Made by a program: the position numbers and the translations under genes | The notes under the pieces: model-generated | The model's database searches: none | Seen by the model: only the letters and a program-made list of their open reading frames with translations | What the model was told of the DNA's origin: nothing | Origin: Oligoflexia bacterium | GTDB lineage: Bacteria > Bdellovibrionota > UBA1018 | Length of the DNA: 62,170 bases | NCBI GenBank assembly: GCA_031292385.1 | Contig: JARLHE010000010.1 | Span: 1-62,170, forward strand | Reading direction: 5' to 3' | In this document: one piece after another, positions 26,500-36,271 of the stretch | How positions within the stretch are numbered: the first letter of the stretch is position 1 | Layout: each line of letters starts with the position of its first letter

Positions 26500-27633
26500 A
26501 TGAAAGCACTCATCTTTTTGAAACGCACAAGCACCCTGCTCGCCTCCTTGAGCCTCATCGCGCTCTCTTCCTGCGGATGGTTTACGAACGCGGACACGCA
26601 CGGTCCGGTCGAGAAACTGAACCCCACCACGCTTCGCGTGTACAAGGACGCGCTCGATAATCTGAAGCTCACTCAAGCGCATGTCGGCCCCTTTCCCGAA
26701 CTTTTGAGCTTGATGGGAAAAATCAGCCTGACCGAGGACCGCACGACGATCATCCCCTCGCGGGTTGCCGGGCGCATCGAATCCATTTTCTTCGCCTCCG
26801 GCGAATCCGTAAGCCAAGGACAAGTGCTTGCGACTCTTTTCAGTCCTGATTTCGTGGCCGCCAAGGAAGAGTACCTCCAATCCCTCAAGCAAGCGCGGAT
26901 CGGCAACACCTCGGGCGCCGACCCTTCCGATTTCGCCAACCTTGCCCAAATGGCGAGAAAAAAGCTCGAGACCATGGGGCTTTCCACCGCAGATATCGAT
27001 GCCTTGAAAGACTCCCCCACCGCGGATCCCAATAAGTCGCTCATGTTGATACGCGCCCCACGCAGCGGCGTCTTGATCCAGAAAAGCGCGGTGCTCGGCA
27101 ATCTGGTGAATGTCGGCGACACTCTTTTCATGATCGGCGATTTGAGCAAGGTCTGGTTCTCGGGCGATATCTATCCCGAAGATCTGCCCAAAGTCCGAAA
27201 AAACCAGGACGTCTTCATCAACGCAGTGGGCGTCGACAAGCCGCTTTACGGCAAAGTTTCATTCATCAGCCCGCTGGTCGATCCCAATACCCGAAGCATC
27301 AAGATCCGCGCCATGATGGATAACCCGAAAAACGCGCTCAAAGCCGACGAATACGTGCAGGGTAACGTAATTTTGAGCCAAAAAGACGCGCTCACGGTTC
27401 CGACCCAATCGATTGTTCGCACGCCGGAGGGGACGGTCGTCTTCAAGCGAATCACTCCTCCTTCGGTCGAAAAAACGATCGCGAGCCTGGACTTCCAGAA
27501 GATTCCGGTGACTACGGGAACCGAGCAGCAAGGCATGACCGCCGTCACGCAAGGGCTTCAGAACGGGGATGTAATCGTCTCTGATGGAGCCTGGCTTTTG
27601 GACGCGGCCCTGAACTCAGCGGAAGGAAAGTAA
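26500..27633 (+). CDS. RND periplasmic adaptor lipoprotein (HlyD/CusB-like)
   Basis: A membrane-fusion protein bridging the inner-membrane pump and the TolC channel. About 377 residues with a lipoprotein signal (LSLIALSSCGWF). The lipoyl-like halves are visible as PSRVAGRIESIFFASGESVSQGQVLATLFSPDF and later APRSGVLIQKSAVLGNLVNVGDTLF. The barrel domain contains RKNQDVFINA and SPLVDPNTRSIKIRAMMDNPKNALK, common to heavy-metal adaptors. No CusB-type N-terminal Met cluster was noticed, so the ion is not obvious. Confidence 0.93.
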   Translation: MKALIFLKRTSTLLASLSLIALSSCGWFTNADTHGPVEKLNPTTLRVYKDALDNLKLTQAHVGPFPELLSLMGKISLTEDRTTIIPSRVAGRIESIFFASGESVSQGQVLATLFSPDFVAAKEEYLQSLKQARIGNTSGADPSDFANLAQMARKKLETMGLSTADIDALKDSPTADPNKSLMLIRAPRSGVLIQKSAVLGNLVNVGDTLFMIGDLSKVWFSGDIYPEDLPKVRKNQDVFINAVGVDKPLYGKVSFISPLVDPNTRSIKIRAMMDNPKNALKADEYVQGNVILSQKDALTVPTQSIVRTPEGTVVFKRITPPSVEKTIASLDFQKIPVTTGTEQQGMTAVTQGLQNGDVIVSDGAWLLDAALNSAEGK

Positions 27634-27634
27634 A

Positions 27635-30600
27635 ATGATCCACGCGATTGTTTCCTTCGCGCTGCGCAAGCGCGTGCTCATCCTAATTCTGGCGGCCGTC
27701 CTAGCCTTCGCCGGGATCATCTCGTTCAAGAATCTGCCGATCGAAGCCTATCCGGATATCGCCGACACCTGGGTGCAGGTCATTACCCAATGGCCAGGGC
27801 ACGCCGCCGAGGAAGTCGAAACGCAGATCACGGTGCCGCTTGAGATCGCCTTCAACGGAATTCCCCACCATACCGCGCTCCGTTCGGTTTCATTGCCCGA
27901 GCTCTCCGTCATCACGATGATTTTCGACGATAAAACCGACGCGTTCACGGCGCGCCTGTACGCGCTCGAGAAAATTCCGCAGGCAACCCTGCCGACCGGC
28001 ATTCAGCCGACTTTGGGACCGATGTCGAGCCCGGTGGGCCAGGTCATGTTTTACTTCCTGGACTCGAAAGACCGCACGCCGATGGAGCTGAAGGAAATCG
28101 AGGACTGGGAGCTTGAAAAGCGACTGAAAGAAGTGCCCGGCGTGGCCGACGTCTCCAGCTTCGGCGGCACCGTGAAGCAGTTTCAAGTGCTGCTCAACCC
28201 CTCGGCGCTCGCCAATTACGGCCTCGGAGCACCAACGGTCGTGCAAGCGCTCTCGTCGAATAACCAGAACTCAGGCGGCGGCTTCTTGGTCAGCGGAAGC
28301 CAAGCCTATAATGTTCGCGGGCTGGGCAATGTCACGCACGTGGCCGATCTGGACAACGTGGTCGTCACGGAGAAGTCAGGCACCCCCGTGCGCGTGAAAA
28401 ACCTCGCCCAGGTCAAGATTGGCCCCCAGGTTCGCCTCGGCAATATTTCGATGTCCGAGCATCTTCCGGATGGCTCGATCGATAACCGGGATGACATCGT
28501 CGAGGGAATCGTCGTGTCCAGGACCGGTGAGTCGGACGAATCCGTACTGGATGGGATCCACGCCAAAATCAAGGAGCTCAACGGCAGGTATCTCCCGAAG
28601 GACATCAAAATCCGCCCCTTTCTCGACCGCTCGGATCTGATCCACTACACCACGCACACCGTGGAAGAGAACATGTTCACGGGCATGTTTCTCGTTTTCC
28701 TTGTCCTGATTTTCTTCCTGGGCAATCTGCGCAGCGCGCTCATCGTCGCGGTCACCATCCCGCTTTCGCTTCTTTTCGCGTCGATTCTTCTCGATATCCG
28801 GAAGATCCCCGCCAATCTCCTTTCCCTGGGCGCGCTCGACTTCGGCATGGTCGTCGACGGCGCCGTCGTCATGGTCGAGAACATCTTTCGGCACAAGGAG
28901 GAGCGCAAAGCCCGCGGCCTGAGCGAGAGCGAGGACCTCATCCATCTGATCGCCGCCGCCTCGCGCGAAGTCGAGCGCCCAATCGTTTATGCGATCGCGA
29001 TCATCATTTTGGCCTATCTGCCGATTTTCACGTTGCAACGCATCGAAGGAAAACTCTTCAGCCCCATGGCCTGGACCGTTGCCTTCGCGCTTTTGGGCTC
29101 TTTGATTTTAGTGCTCACCGTGATCCCGGTTCTCTGCTCTTATTTTCTCCAAGGCGATCTCAAGGAGTGGCGTAATCCGTTCATGGAAAAACTGCGCGAC
29201 CTCTACCGGATCGCGCTCGACTGGAGCCTGTCGCGCCGGAAACTCGTCGTCGGCGTCGCGCTCGCCTCCTTCGCTTTGACGCTTTATCTCGCCTTCGGCG
29301 GCCCGATCGGCTCCGAATTTTTGCCCCACCTGGATGAGGGTGCCCTTTGGGTGCGAGGGACGCTCCCCTCCAGCACCTCCTACGACGGCGCCAACCAGGT
29401 CGTCAAAAAGGCGCGCGAGGTTTTCATGCAGTTTCCGGAAGTGCCGATCACCGTCTGCCAGCTCGGACGGCCGGATGACGGAACGGATGCGACCGGTTTT
29501 TTCAACACCGAATGCTTTGTCGACCTGAAGGCGCGAAGTCAATGGCGTCGCGAGTATCGCACGAAAGAGAAGCTGATCGCGGCGATGAACACCGAGCTCG
29601 TGAAAATCCCGGGAGTGATCTGGAATTTCTCACAACCCATCTCGGATAACGTCGAAGAGATGATGTCGGGCGTGAAGGGCGCCATGGTCGTCAAGCTTTA
29701 CGGCGAAGACCTGAAAACCCTGAAACAGAAGGCGGAGCAGATCAAGGAAACGATCGGCGGAGTGCGCGGCGTCGAGGATCTCGGCGTATTCGAGGAGCTG
29801 GGACAGCCCAACATCAACGTGAGCGCCGACCGCGACAAGATCTCCCGCTACGGCTTGAACGTCTCGGACGTGCAAAGCGCGATCACCATCGCCGTGGGCG
29901 GGCAGGTCGCCTCGCAAGTCATCGACGGAGAGAAGCGTTTCGACATCATGGTGCGCTATCAGCCGCAGTACCGTGACACGGTGGAGAAGCTGAAAAAAAT
30001 CGCCGTCGTGACCCCGGACGGCTTCCGCATCCCGCTCGAAGAGCTCACCACCACCACGATCGATGACGGCGCCTCCATGATTTACCGGGAGGGCAATCAG
30101 CGCTTCATCGCCGTGAAATTCAGCGTTCGCGACCGCGACCTGGGCGGCACGATCGAGGAAGCCCAGGCCACGGTGAAGAGAAAAGTCCTGCTCCCCGAAG
30201 GCTACCATCTCGATTGGACCGGCGAGTTCGAGAGCGAGCGGCGCGCGGAAGCGAGACTCGCGGTCGTCGTGCCGCTCACGGTGATCGCGATTTTCTTTCT
30301 GCTCTATTTCGTCTTCGATTCCATGAAATGGGCAATGATCATCATGGTGAACGTCGCGCTCGCCCGCATCGGGGGCGTCATGGCGCTTTTCCTCACGGGC
30401 ACGAATTTCAGCGTATCGTCGGGGATAGGGTTTCTCGCCGTCTTCGGCGTTTCCATTCAGACCGGCGTGCTCTTGGTGTCTTACATCAACCAGATGCGCG
30501 CAAGCGGGATGTCGATCCGAGAGGCGGTGGTCGAAGGCTCGATCCTGCGCTTAAGACCGATCATGATGACGGCGCTCGTGGCGACTTTCGGGCTGATCCC

Positions 30601-30751
30601 CGCCGCGATGTCGCACGCCATCGGATCTGACTCGCAGCGCCCGATGGCCATCGTCATCGTGGGCGGCCTCGTAGCGGACCTCGTCATGGCGTTTTTTCTT
30701 CTACCGACGCTTTATCTTTGGTTCGCGAAGCCCGGCGATCTGTCACGCTGA
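27635..30751 (+). CDS. Heavy-metal efflux RND pump (CzcA/CusA family)
   Basis: The proton-driven inner-membrane pump, about 1038 residues with the twelve-helix RND plan and two large periplasmic loops. The HME-subfamily signature LDFGMVVDGAVVMVEN in helix 4 carries the Asp residues used for proton relay. The N-terminus (FKNLPIEAYPDIADTWVQV) and VAGLGLVPAAMS-like region (GLIPAAMSHAIGSDSQRPMAIVIVGG) match CzcA/CusA proteins. It starts one base after the adaptor stop. The metal could be Cu/Ag or Co/Zn/Cd; I cannot tell. Its last 9 nt overlap the convergent SemiSWEET gene. Confidence 0.95.
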   Translation: MIHAIVSFALRKRVLILILAAVLAFAGIISFKNLPIEAYPDIADTWVQVITQWPGHAAEEVETQITVPLEIAFNGIPHHTALRSVSLPELSVITMIFDDKTDAFTARLYALEKIPQATLPTGIQPTLGPMSSPVGQVMFYFLDSKDRTPMELKEIEDWELEKRLKEVPGVADVSSFGGTVKQFQVLLNPSALANYGLGAPTVVQALSSNNQNSGGGFLVSGSQAYNVRGLGNVTHVADLDNVVVTEKSGTPVRVKNLAQVKIGPQVRLGNISMSEHLPDGSIDNRDDIVEGIVVSRTGESDESVLDGIHAKIKELNGRYLPKDIKIRPFLDRSDLIHYTTHTVEENMFTGMFLVFLVLIFFLGNLRSALIVAVTIPLSLLFASILLDIRKIPANLLSLGALDFGMVVDGAVVMVENIFRHKEERKARGLSESEDLIHLIAAASREVERPIVYAIAIIILAYLPIFTLQRIEGKLFSPMAWTVAFALLGSLILVLTVIPVLCSYFLQGDLKEWRNPFMEKLRDLYRIALDWSLSRRKLVVGVALASFALTLYLAFGGPIGSEFLPHLDEGALWVRGTLPSSTSYDGANQVVKKAREVFMQFPEVPITVCQLGRPDDGTDATGFFNTECFVDLKARSQWRREYRTKEKLIAAMNTELVKIPGVIWNFSQPISDNVEEMMSGVKGAMVVKLYGEDLKTLKQKAEQIKETIGGVRGVEDLGVFEELGQPNINVSADRDKISRYGLNVSDVQSAITIAVGGQVASQVIDGEKRFDIMVRYQPQYRDTVEKLKKIAVVTPDGFRIPLEELTTTTIDDGASMIYREGNQRFIAVKFSVRDRDLGGTIEEAQATVKRKVLLPEGYHLDWTGEFESERRAEARLAVVVPLTVIAIFFLLYFVFDSMKWAMIIMVNVALARIGGVMALFLTGTNFSVSSGIGFLAVFGVSIQTGVLLVSYINQMRASGMSIREAVVEGSILRLRPIMMTALVATFGLIPAAMSHAIGSDSQRPMAIVIVGGLVADLVMAFFLLPTLYLWFAKPGDLSR

Positions 30752-31069
30752 ATCGTCAATTCTTTCGAGAATCGACGCATTCGCCTTGGCCCGCCGATCG
30801 CGGATGCTGTATTTGGCCTTGAGCACGAGCACCAAAACGCTGAGCGTCAGCGTCAGTCCATTGGTAATAATGATCGGCCAGGCGTTCAATAACACGCCGT
30901 ACATCAGCCAAAAAAACACGCCGCAGGAAAAAATCACGAACATCAGGCCCGACACGTCACGGGCGGACCGGGTTCTCCAGATCCTCAAGACCTGCGGAAC
31001 AAAGGAAATCGTGGTCAATAAACCCGCAAGCAATCCTATCGCGCTGACAAAGTGACTTGGTTGAACCAT
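30743..31069 (-). CDS. SemiSWEET / PQ-loop sugar transporter-like protein
   Basis: About 108 residues forming a single triple-helix bundle. The first helix contains the PQ motif (TTISFVPQVLRIWRTRSARDVS), followed by FSCGVFFWLMYGVLL and IITNGLTLTLSVLVLVLK. SemiSWEETs dimerise in the inner membrane to pass small sugars, though the true substrate of many is unknown. The C-terminus is a basic, charged tail. It overlaps the RND pump 3' end by 9 nt in convergent orientation. Confidence 0.9.
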   Translation of the reverse strand: MVQPSHFVSAIGLLAGLLTTISFVPQVLRIWRTRSARDVSGLMFVIFSCGVFFWLMYGVLLNAWPIIITNGLTLTLSVLVLVLKAKYSIRDRRAKANASILERIDDSA

Positions 31070-31086
31070 TCTTCAACGAATCCTAA

Positions 31087-31118
31087 CCTAAGGGGCTTGT
31101 CTTTTTCGAGCCCCTAGG
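31087..31118. repeat. Inverted repeat in divergent gap
   Basis: CCTAAGGGGCT and AGCCCCTAGG (31087-31097 and 31109-31118) pair with one bulged A around an 11-nt loop. It lies between the divergent SemiSWEET and histidine-phosphatase genes, in the latter's leader. No T-tract follows on the plus strand, so an operator or leader hairpin is more likely than a terminator. Confidence 0.5.
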
Positions 31119-31143
31119 AGAGAAAATCTTTCGGGGGAAGATC

Positions 31144-31731
31144 ATGGCTTGGAAATTATCGTTAAATCGTGTGTCAATTGCTCTCATCGTCAGCGCTTTT
31201 GCCGGGATCTGCGCGAGTGGCCCCGCCTGGGCCACTCCGGCGCAAGTTCTCATTATCCGGCATGGCGAAAAGCCCGACTCCGGATCGGGGCTCTCAGATC
31301 TCGGTCAAGAGCGCGCGCAAGCGCTCGTATCTTACTTCGAAAACGACACGCAAGTGACGCGCTTTGGAACTCCCGCGGCGATTTACGCCATGGCACCGAC
31401 CAACGGGGACACGGCCGGGCTTCGCCCGGTGCTGACGGTGACCCCGCTCGCCCAAGCCCTGGGACTTTCGATTCTCGATTCATACGCGCAGAAAGACGTT
31501 CAGCCGCTGGCGCAGGATATTCTCTCAAAGCCCGAATATGATGGCAAAATGGTCCTGATCTGCTGGGAACATCACATGATTCCCGCGATTGCCGCCGCAC
31601 TCGGCGTACAGCCTCAGCCCGATGCATGGGGCAAGGATGTCTACGATCAGGTTTGGGAAATCGATTTCACGAACGGCCAGGTTTCGAATTTTCAGCAATA
31701 TCAAGAAGCGCTGAATCTATCCCGAAACTGA
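31144..31731 (+). CDS. Exported histidine-phosphatase-family protein
   Basis: About 195 residues. A signal peptide (IALIVSAFAGICASGPAWA) leads to a histidine-phosphatase core with the catalytic RHGEKP and the second His pair in CWEHHMIP. The usual phosphoglycerate-mutase length and specificity loops are reduced. It probably acts as a periplasmic phosphatase on a small substrate, but the substrate cannot be predicted. The C-terminus overlaps the convergent HAD gene by 15 nt. Confidence 0.85.
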   Translation: MAWKLSLNRVSIALIVSAFAGICASGPAWATPAQVLIIRHGEKPDSGSGLSDLGQERAQALVSYFENDTQVTRFGTPAAIYAMAPTNGDTAGLRPVLTVTPLAQALGLSILDSYAQKDVQPLAQDILSKPEYDGKMVLICWEHHMIPAIAAALGVQPQPDAWGKDVYDQVWEIDFTNGQVSNFQQYQEALNLSRN

Positions 31732-32454
31732 TTCGAGCATTTTCCGAAGATCCGCGTAGGAGCCTCTCCATGCCGGCGCATGGCCGGATGATTGCCGGAT
31801 CTGCATGATCTTTTTGTACGGCCCTACGATGAAAACACGGATCCCCACGCGGCTCGCGGGCAAGTCCATCTTGACTTTATCCCCGATCAGCATGCATTCC
31901 TCGGGCTTCAGATTTTCCTGCTCCAAAATCTCCCGGAAATATTCCGGCGAAGGCTTGTAAGCGTGCATCTTTCGGACGTGCGTGATTTCGCGGAAAATCG
32001 CCGGGTCGATCCCCGCCCAACGAATCCGCAGCTCGACGATCTCCGGCGGCCAAATCGGATTGGTCGCCAAAGTGAGCGGATATTTTTTCGCAGCCCACTC
32101 CAAAAAATCCCTGGCCCCCTCGATCGGGTAAAAATGGCGCTCCAGGGTCGGAAAAATCGCGGAGACGCCCTCCCGCAAAATCCTTCCACCCTCCTCGATC
32201 GATAAATTCATCCTCCGCGAAAAAGCCTCGACGATTCTTCGATCATTGGTTCGATCTCTTGATGTTTTCCTGAGCTCGCCGGCGATGGCCAGCAAAGCGC
32301 GCGCTGACTTCCGGAAGCCACCGTAAATCCGGAGAGAGCTGAGGGTCTGACTAAGAAAATCGTAGGAGAGCGCAAGGTTACGGTTTCCGAGCAGTGTTCC
32401 ATCCAGATCCACCAGCAAATGCCGAACCGGAGCGGTCGTGGGCTCACTCACCAT
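31717..32454 (-). CDS. HAD-superfamily hydrolase
   Basis: A cytosolic phosphatase-like protein of about 245 residues. The four HAD motifs are present: DLDGTLLG near the start, a Thr motif in LATNPIWP, a Lys in HAYKPSPEYF and the acidic motif GDKVKMD. The cap is helical and inserted after motif I. The family covers phosphoglycolate phosphatases and many related enzymes, so the substrate is undetermined. No ribosome site is obvious before the ATG at 32454. Confidence 0.85.
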   Translation of the reverse strand: MVSEPTTAPVRHLLVDLDGTLLGNRNLALSYDFLSQTLSSLRIYGGFRKSARALLAIAGELRKTSRDRTNDRRIVEAFSRRMNLSIEEGGRILREGVSAIFPTLERHFYPIEGARDFLEWAAKKYPLTLATNPIWPPEIVELRIRWAGIDPAIFREITHVRKMHAYKPSPEYFREILEQENLKPEECMLIGDKVKMDLPASRVGIRVFIVGPYKKIMQIRQSSGHAPAWRGSYADLRKMLESVSG

Positions 32455-32518
32455 GGGGCTAAATTCTCACGGAATGCGACGCCTTGAAAGTTCTTTATGA
32501 AGATGCGACGCTCGCCTC

Positions 32519-33193
32519 GTGCACCCGTTTTTGACGCCCTACCAGCGAGCTCAGTTCAATTCGACTTGGACCGCCGATTACATGCTGCGCGCACCCGAGA
32601 AGCCGGCTCAGTTAGTGATCCTGCTGCATGGCTACCTGCTGCGCGGCGAATGGATGTACCGCAAGCTGGAAAGGGCCATTCCCGATAACGCGGTTATACT
32701 CTCCCCTTCGGGCCCCTTTCCGCTGATTCGCCGCAAACCGGGTGAAGGCCCCTCCGATTCACTCGCAATCGGCTATACTTGGTATTTCTACGACAAGAAT
32801 GTGGACGAGTATTTGATCGATATGCGGGTCGGCACCGACTTCGTGGTCAATCTCGTGCGCCACCTGAAGCTCGATACGCTCCCAACCACGCTGATCGGCT
32901 TTTCCCAAGGCGGCTTTTTAGCCCCTTCGATCGCCAGCCAGCTCAAATCTTGCCGGCGAGTCGTCGGAATCGCGTGCGAGTTCCTGCCCGACGAGATGGA
33001 GTTTCCGGTTCATTACCGAATGGATCAAATTCATGGAGAGAGCGACGATGTTGTCCTACTCGCCGACGCGAAAAAATCGCACGACCGACTTCGAGCAAAG
33101 GGCGTGGCCGGAGAGTTCACGGTTATCCCGGGCCTGGGACATAAGATCGAGGATCAGGTCCGGGCGAAAATCCGCGATATCCTATTGTCCTGA
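32519..33193 (+). CDS. Alpha/beta-hydrolase, esterase or phospholipase/carboxylesterase-like
   Basis: About 224 residues with the compact alpha/beta-hydrolase plan of the YpfH/carboxylesterase family. The oxyanion region is ILLHGYLLRG, the nucleophile elbow GFSQGG, the acid is probably in IHGESDDVV and the catalytic His in GLGHKIED. No signal peptide is seen. It begins at GTG (32519) without a clear ribosome site. The substrate may be a short acyl ester. The 3' end overlaps the convergent VTT-protein gene by 12 nt. Confidence 0.85.
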   Translation: MHPFLTPYQRAQFNSTWTADYMLRAPEKPAQLVILLHGYLLRGEWMYRKLERAIPDNAVILSPSGPFPLIRRKPGEGPSDSLAIGYTWYFYDKNVDEYLIDMRVGTDFVVNLVRHLKLDTLPTTLIGFSQGGFLAPSIASQLKSCRRVVGIACEFLPDEMEFPVHYRMDQIHGESDDVVLLADAKKSHDRLRAKGVAGEFTVIPGLGHKIEDQVRAKIRDILLS

Positions 33194-33838
33194 GTCAAAG
33201 CGCTTTAAAAGGGCGGACGAAGCCAACGCCAAAATCGGAAGCACCCCTAGCCCGCAAAGGGCCAGCATCGTCTGGAAAGTCATGACATCATCCAACGAAT
33301 GAATTCGGGCGATCGCCGTCCCCGCATTGACCAGCGCCCAAACGGCCGGAAGAATACCAATCGCGGTCGCCCATGCAAAATCCCGCAATTTCATATGGGT
33401 CAACGCAACCCCGAAATTCAGCAAGAAATGGGGCAAAAACGGAATAAACCGCAGGGAAAGCAGATAAAGCCCCCCGTGACGCTCGAACCCTTCCCGCGCC
33501 TGCTGGGCTTTGTCGCCCAGCCTTTCTTCCACCCAATTCCGCAAGAAATACCGACCCGCCATGAAAGCGGTCACCGATCCAATCACACTGCTGATCCAGA
33601 CAACCAAAAAGGCGGGCCAAAAACCCAATACCGCCCCGGCGGCGATATCGACAACGCCGGCTCCCGGAACCGCGAGCGTGAGCAGCACGACTTCGAGCGC
33701 ACCGCAGATGAGCGGAGCGAGCACAGGATGAACATGATAAAACCCGCGCACCTCTTCAAGGTGATCCTTTACAACGGAAAGCAACGACCCAAAATGGCCG
33801 AGATGCCAAAGATGGATCAGTAAAGGTCCGGCAGCCAA
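33182..33838 (-). CDS. VTT-domain (TVP38/DedA-like) membrane protein
   Basis: An inner-membrane protein of at least 218 residues. The VTT domain shows as VPGAGVVDIAAGAVLGFWPAFL, then SSVIGSVTAFMAGRYFLRNWV and RFIPFLPHFLLNFGVAL. Related proteins act as lipid scramblases or undecaprenyl-phosphate recyclers. The start is uncertain: the first usual codon is the TTG at 33838, but the frame stays open upstream through KRGGLVLIALA, which would complete the first helix, so initiation may be at a CTG around 33868-33886. It follows htpX on the same strand. Confidence 0.85.
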   Translation of the reverse strand: MAAGPLLIHLWHLGHFGSLLSVVKDHLEEVRGFYHVHPVLAPLICGALEVVLLTLAVPGAGVVDIAAGAVLGFWPAFLVVWISSVIGSVTAFMAGRYFLRNWVEERLGDKAQQAREGFERHGGLYLLSLRFIPFLPHFLLNFGVALTHMKLRDFAWATAIGILPAVWALVNAGTAIARIHSLDDVMTFQTMLALCGLGVLPILALASSALLKRFDSGQ

Positions 33839-33900
33839 CGCGATGAGAACGAGGCCGCCCCTTTTGACGTTGCGTCGATTCAGTACGCGTTTAGGGCGGA

Positions 33901-34818
33901 TCAGACTCCCTGCCTCAAACGCTCGATTCGCTCTTCAAGCGGCGGATGCGTCGAAAAGAGCGCGAACACGCCCCGTGGCCTGGAAGAAATCTTGAGCGCC
34001 GCGACGGCCGGCTGAATATTCGTGTCCACGCCCTCGAAAGTTCTGCGCAGAGTTTCAAGAGCAAGAATCATATTCTCACGTCCCGCAAGTCTTGCGCCGC
34101 CAGCGTCCGCCCGGTACTCGCGGTAACGGGAAAACCAGGCCACCAACATGGAGCCGATGATCATGAAGACGATTTCGAGCACGAACTGAACGATATAAAA
34201 CAGCCCATAAGACATGCCCTCGCTCGAGCGCCGGTCATCCCGGTCGCCGCGCATCGCGTTCGCGACCGCGAAAGCGACCACCCGCGAGAGGAACATGACA
34301 AAGGCGTTTACGACGCCTTGAATCAGCGTCATCGTCACCATATCGCCGTTGGCGATATGGGAAATCTCATGCCCCAGAACGCCCTCGAGCGCCTCCGGGC
34401 TCATCCGCTCCAAAATGCCGCTCGACACCGCGACCAGCGAGCGTGATTTGGTGGGCCCGGTGGCAAAAGCGTTCACTTCGGGCGAATCGTAAATTCCGAC
34501 TTCCGGCATCGCGGAAAGGCCGGCGCCACGCGCCAAGTTGTGAACCATCTGGAGAAGCTGCTGAAGGTCAGGGTCGCGCGTATTGGGGTCGATCACTCGA
34601 ACCCCCATCATCCACTTGGCCATGACGCGGGAAAGCGCGAGCGAGATCAACGCGCCCCCCATACCCCAGATCAGACAGAAGGCCATGAGGGAATTGTAAT
34701 CGATGCCGCGCGCGCTGAGATACGGCCGTACGCCCAGTAAATTGAGCACCAGCGACAGCGTGATCACGACGATGAAGTTCAGGGCGAGAAACAGAAAGAT
34801 TCTTTTAAAGAATGCCAT
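33901..34818 (-). CDS. htpX: HtpX membrane zinc protease
   Basis: An inner-membrane M48 metalloprotease involved in quality control of membrane proteins. About 305 residues. Two N-terminal helices (IFLFLALNFIVVITLSLVL and FCLIWGMGGALISLAL) precede the zinc site GHEISHIANGD, two more helices, and the third ligand region EYRADAGGARLAG. PEVNAFATG and FSTHPPLEERI are typical of HtpX. It is probably co-transcribed with the VTT protein downstream. Confidence 0.96.
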   Translation of the reverse strand: MAFFKRIFLFLALNFIVVITLSLVLNLLGVRPYLSARGIDYNSLMAFCLIWGMGGALISLALSRVMAKWMMGVRVIDPNTRDPDLQQLLQMVHNLARGAGLSAMPEVGIYDSPEVNAFATGPTKSRSLVAVSSGILERMSPEALEGVLGHEISHIANGDMVTMTLIQGVVNAFVMFLSRVVAFAVANAMRGDRDDRRSSEGMSYGLFYIVQFVLEIVFMIIGSMLVAWFSRYREYRADAGGARLAGRENMILALETLRRTFEGVDTNIQPAVAALKISSRPRGVFALFSTHPPLEERIERLRQGV

Positions 34819-34860
34819 GTGCCTAAGTATGGTGACCCCGGACCAATCGTCAAGGATCCC

Positions 34861-36240
34861 TTACACTTTGTCGCCGATCACCTGTCTCAACGGGCGGTTA
34901 GCTCCGAAAAAGATCAGCCCCGCGGAAATGGCGAGGACCGTCATCAGGCCGAAAAACGCGTCTTTTGAAATGACGTTATAAAATCCGCCCAAAACCCCCG
35001 ACAGATAGTTGCCAAAAAAGCTCGAGAGAAACCACATCCCCATGAGCATCGAAACCATGCGCACCGGAGCAAGCTTAGTGACCAGCGATAAGCCCACGGG
35101 CGACAGATAGAGCTCTCCCATGGTCAAAACGAGCGCCGTACCGATCAGCCAGAGCGCGCTTCCCTTGTCCGTTGGACCGACCACGCGCGCGGCGCAGATC
35201 ATGATCACGAATGCCGCACCTAAGAGGATGCAGCCAACGCCCATTTTGGTGACGGTCGATGGCTCCCGCTTACGGTCGCTTTGCCAATTCCAGAGGCGGG
35301 TCAGCATCGGAGCGAAGATCATGATGAAAAGCGGATTAAAAAGCTGGAACCAAGTCGATGGGATCGTCCAACCGAGGTACGTCCAAATCGTTCGCTCCTC
35401 GGCCCAAAGCTGCATGGTGTTTCCTTGCTGCTCGTAGACGGCCCAAAACACGATATTGACGATGCAAAGAAAAACCAGAGCGGCGATGCTCTTCCACTCT
35501 TGCGCGCTGAGCTTCGTGGAGCCGCCTTCCGCATGAGCGATCCCGGCCTCGTGCTCGGTCTGCTCGTCCGAAGGCAGCGTATGCCGCCCGAAGTGATAAA
35601 TCATCAATCCCAAAAGCATGCCCACGCCGGCCGCGCCGAACCCCCAGTGCCAGCCCACTTTTTGTCCCAGCGTTCCGCAAACCAGCGGAGAAAACATCGC
35701 GCCTAAATTAATGCCCATGTAGAAGATGGTAAAAGCGCCATCGCGACGATGATCTCCCTTCGGATAAAGGCCGCCCACCTGGGTCGAGATATTGGGCTTA
35801 AAGCAGCCATTGCCCAGAATCAGGAAAAGCAGCGCCGGAAAAAACAGGCTCTCAACGGCCATGAGAAAATGACCGATCGCCATCAGGATGCCGCCGATGT
35901 AAACGGACTTCCGCTGGCCGAAAACCCGATCCGCGAGAATTCCGCCCATGAAGGGCGTCAAGTAAACGAGCGCCGTGTAGAGCCCGTAAATCTGCGAGGA
36001 CATGGCCTGGATGCTGAGCTCGGAATGAGTGCCCAAAAGGCCCGCGACTCCCTGGACGAATGCCTTGATCCCGCCGTAACCCACGACCGGATCCCCTTTT
36101 TCGGCCTTGAGCAGCAGGTGCTGAGTCATGTAAAGGACGAGCAGCGCCCGCATCCCGTAATAGGAAAAGCGCTCCCACATTTCGGTAAAAAACAAAACGT
36201 ACAAGCCCTTGGGATGACCGAAAATTTCGCCTTGTCTCAT
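34861..36240 (-). CDS. POT/PTR-family proton-dependent oligopeptide transporter
   Basis: An inner-membrane peptide importer, about 459 residues with 12-14 helices. The ExxER proton-coupling motif appears in FFTEMWERFSYYGMRALL, and the GNGCFKPNISTQVG and FYMGINLGAMFSPLVCG segments match PTR2 signatures. The ATG at 36240 was chosen because GGGGGAAAT precedes it; the longer frame adds an improbable leader that runs into the divergent uppP promoter. Use of di- and tripeptides would suit a proteolytic lifestyle. Confidence 0.95.
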   Translation of the reverse strand: MRQGEIFGHPKGLYVLFFTEMWERFSYYGMRALLVLYMTQHLLLKAEKGDPVVGYGGIKAFVQGVAGLLGTHSELSIQAMSSQIYGLYTALVYLTPFMGGILADRVFGQRKSVYIGGILMAIGHFLMAVESLFFPALLFLILGNGCFKPNISTQVGGLYPKGDHRRDGAFTIFYMGINLGAMFSPLVCGTLGQKVGWHWGFGAAGVGMLLGLMIYHFGRHTLPSDEQTEHEAGIAHAEGGSTKLSAQEWKSIAALVFLCIVNIVFWAVYEQQGNTMQLWAEERTIWTYLGWTIPSTWFQLFNPLFIMIFAPMLTRLWNWQSDRKREPSTVTKMGVGCILLGAAFVIMICAARVVGPTDKGSALWLIGTALVLTMGELYLSPVGLSLVTKLAPVRMVSMLMGMWFLSSFFGNYLSGVLGGFYNVISKDAFFGLMTVLAISAGLIFFGANRPLRQVIGDKV

Positions 36241-36271
36241 TTTATTTCCCCCGCGTTCAATCACTGGTAGC

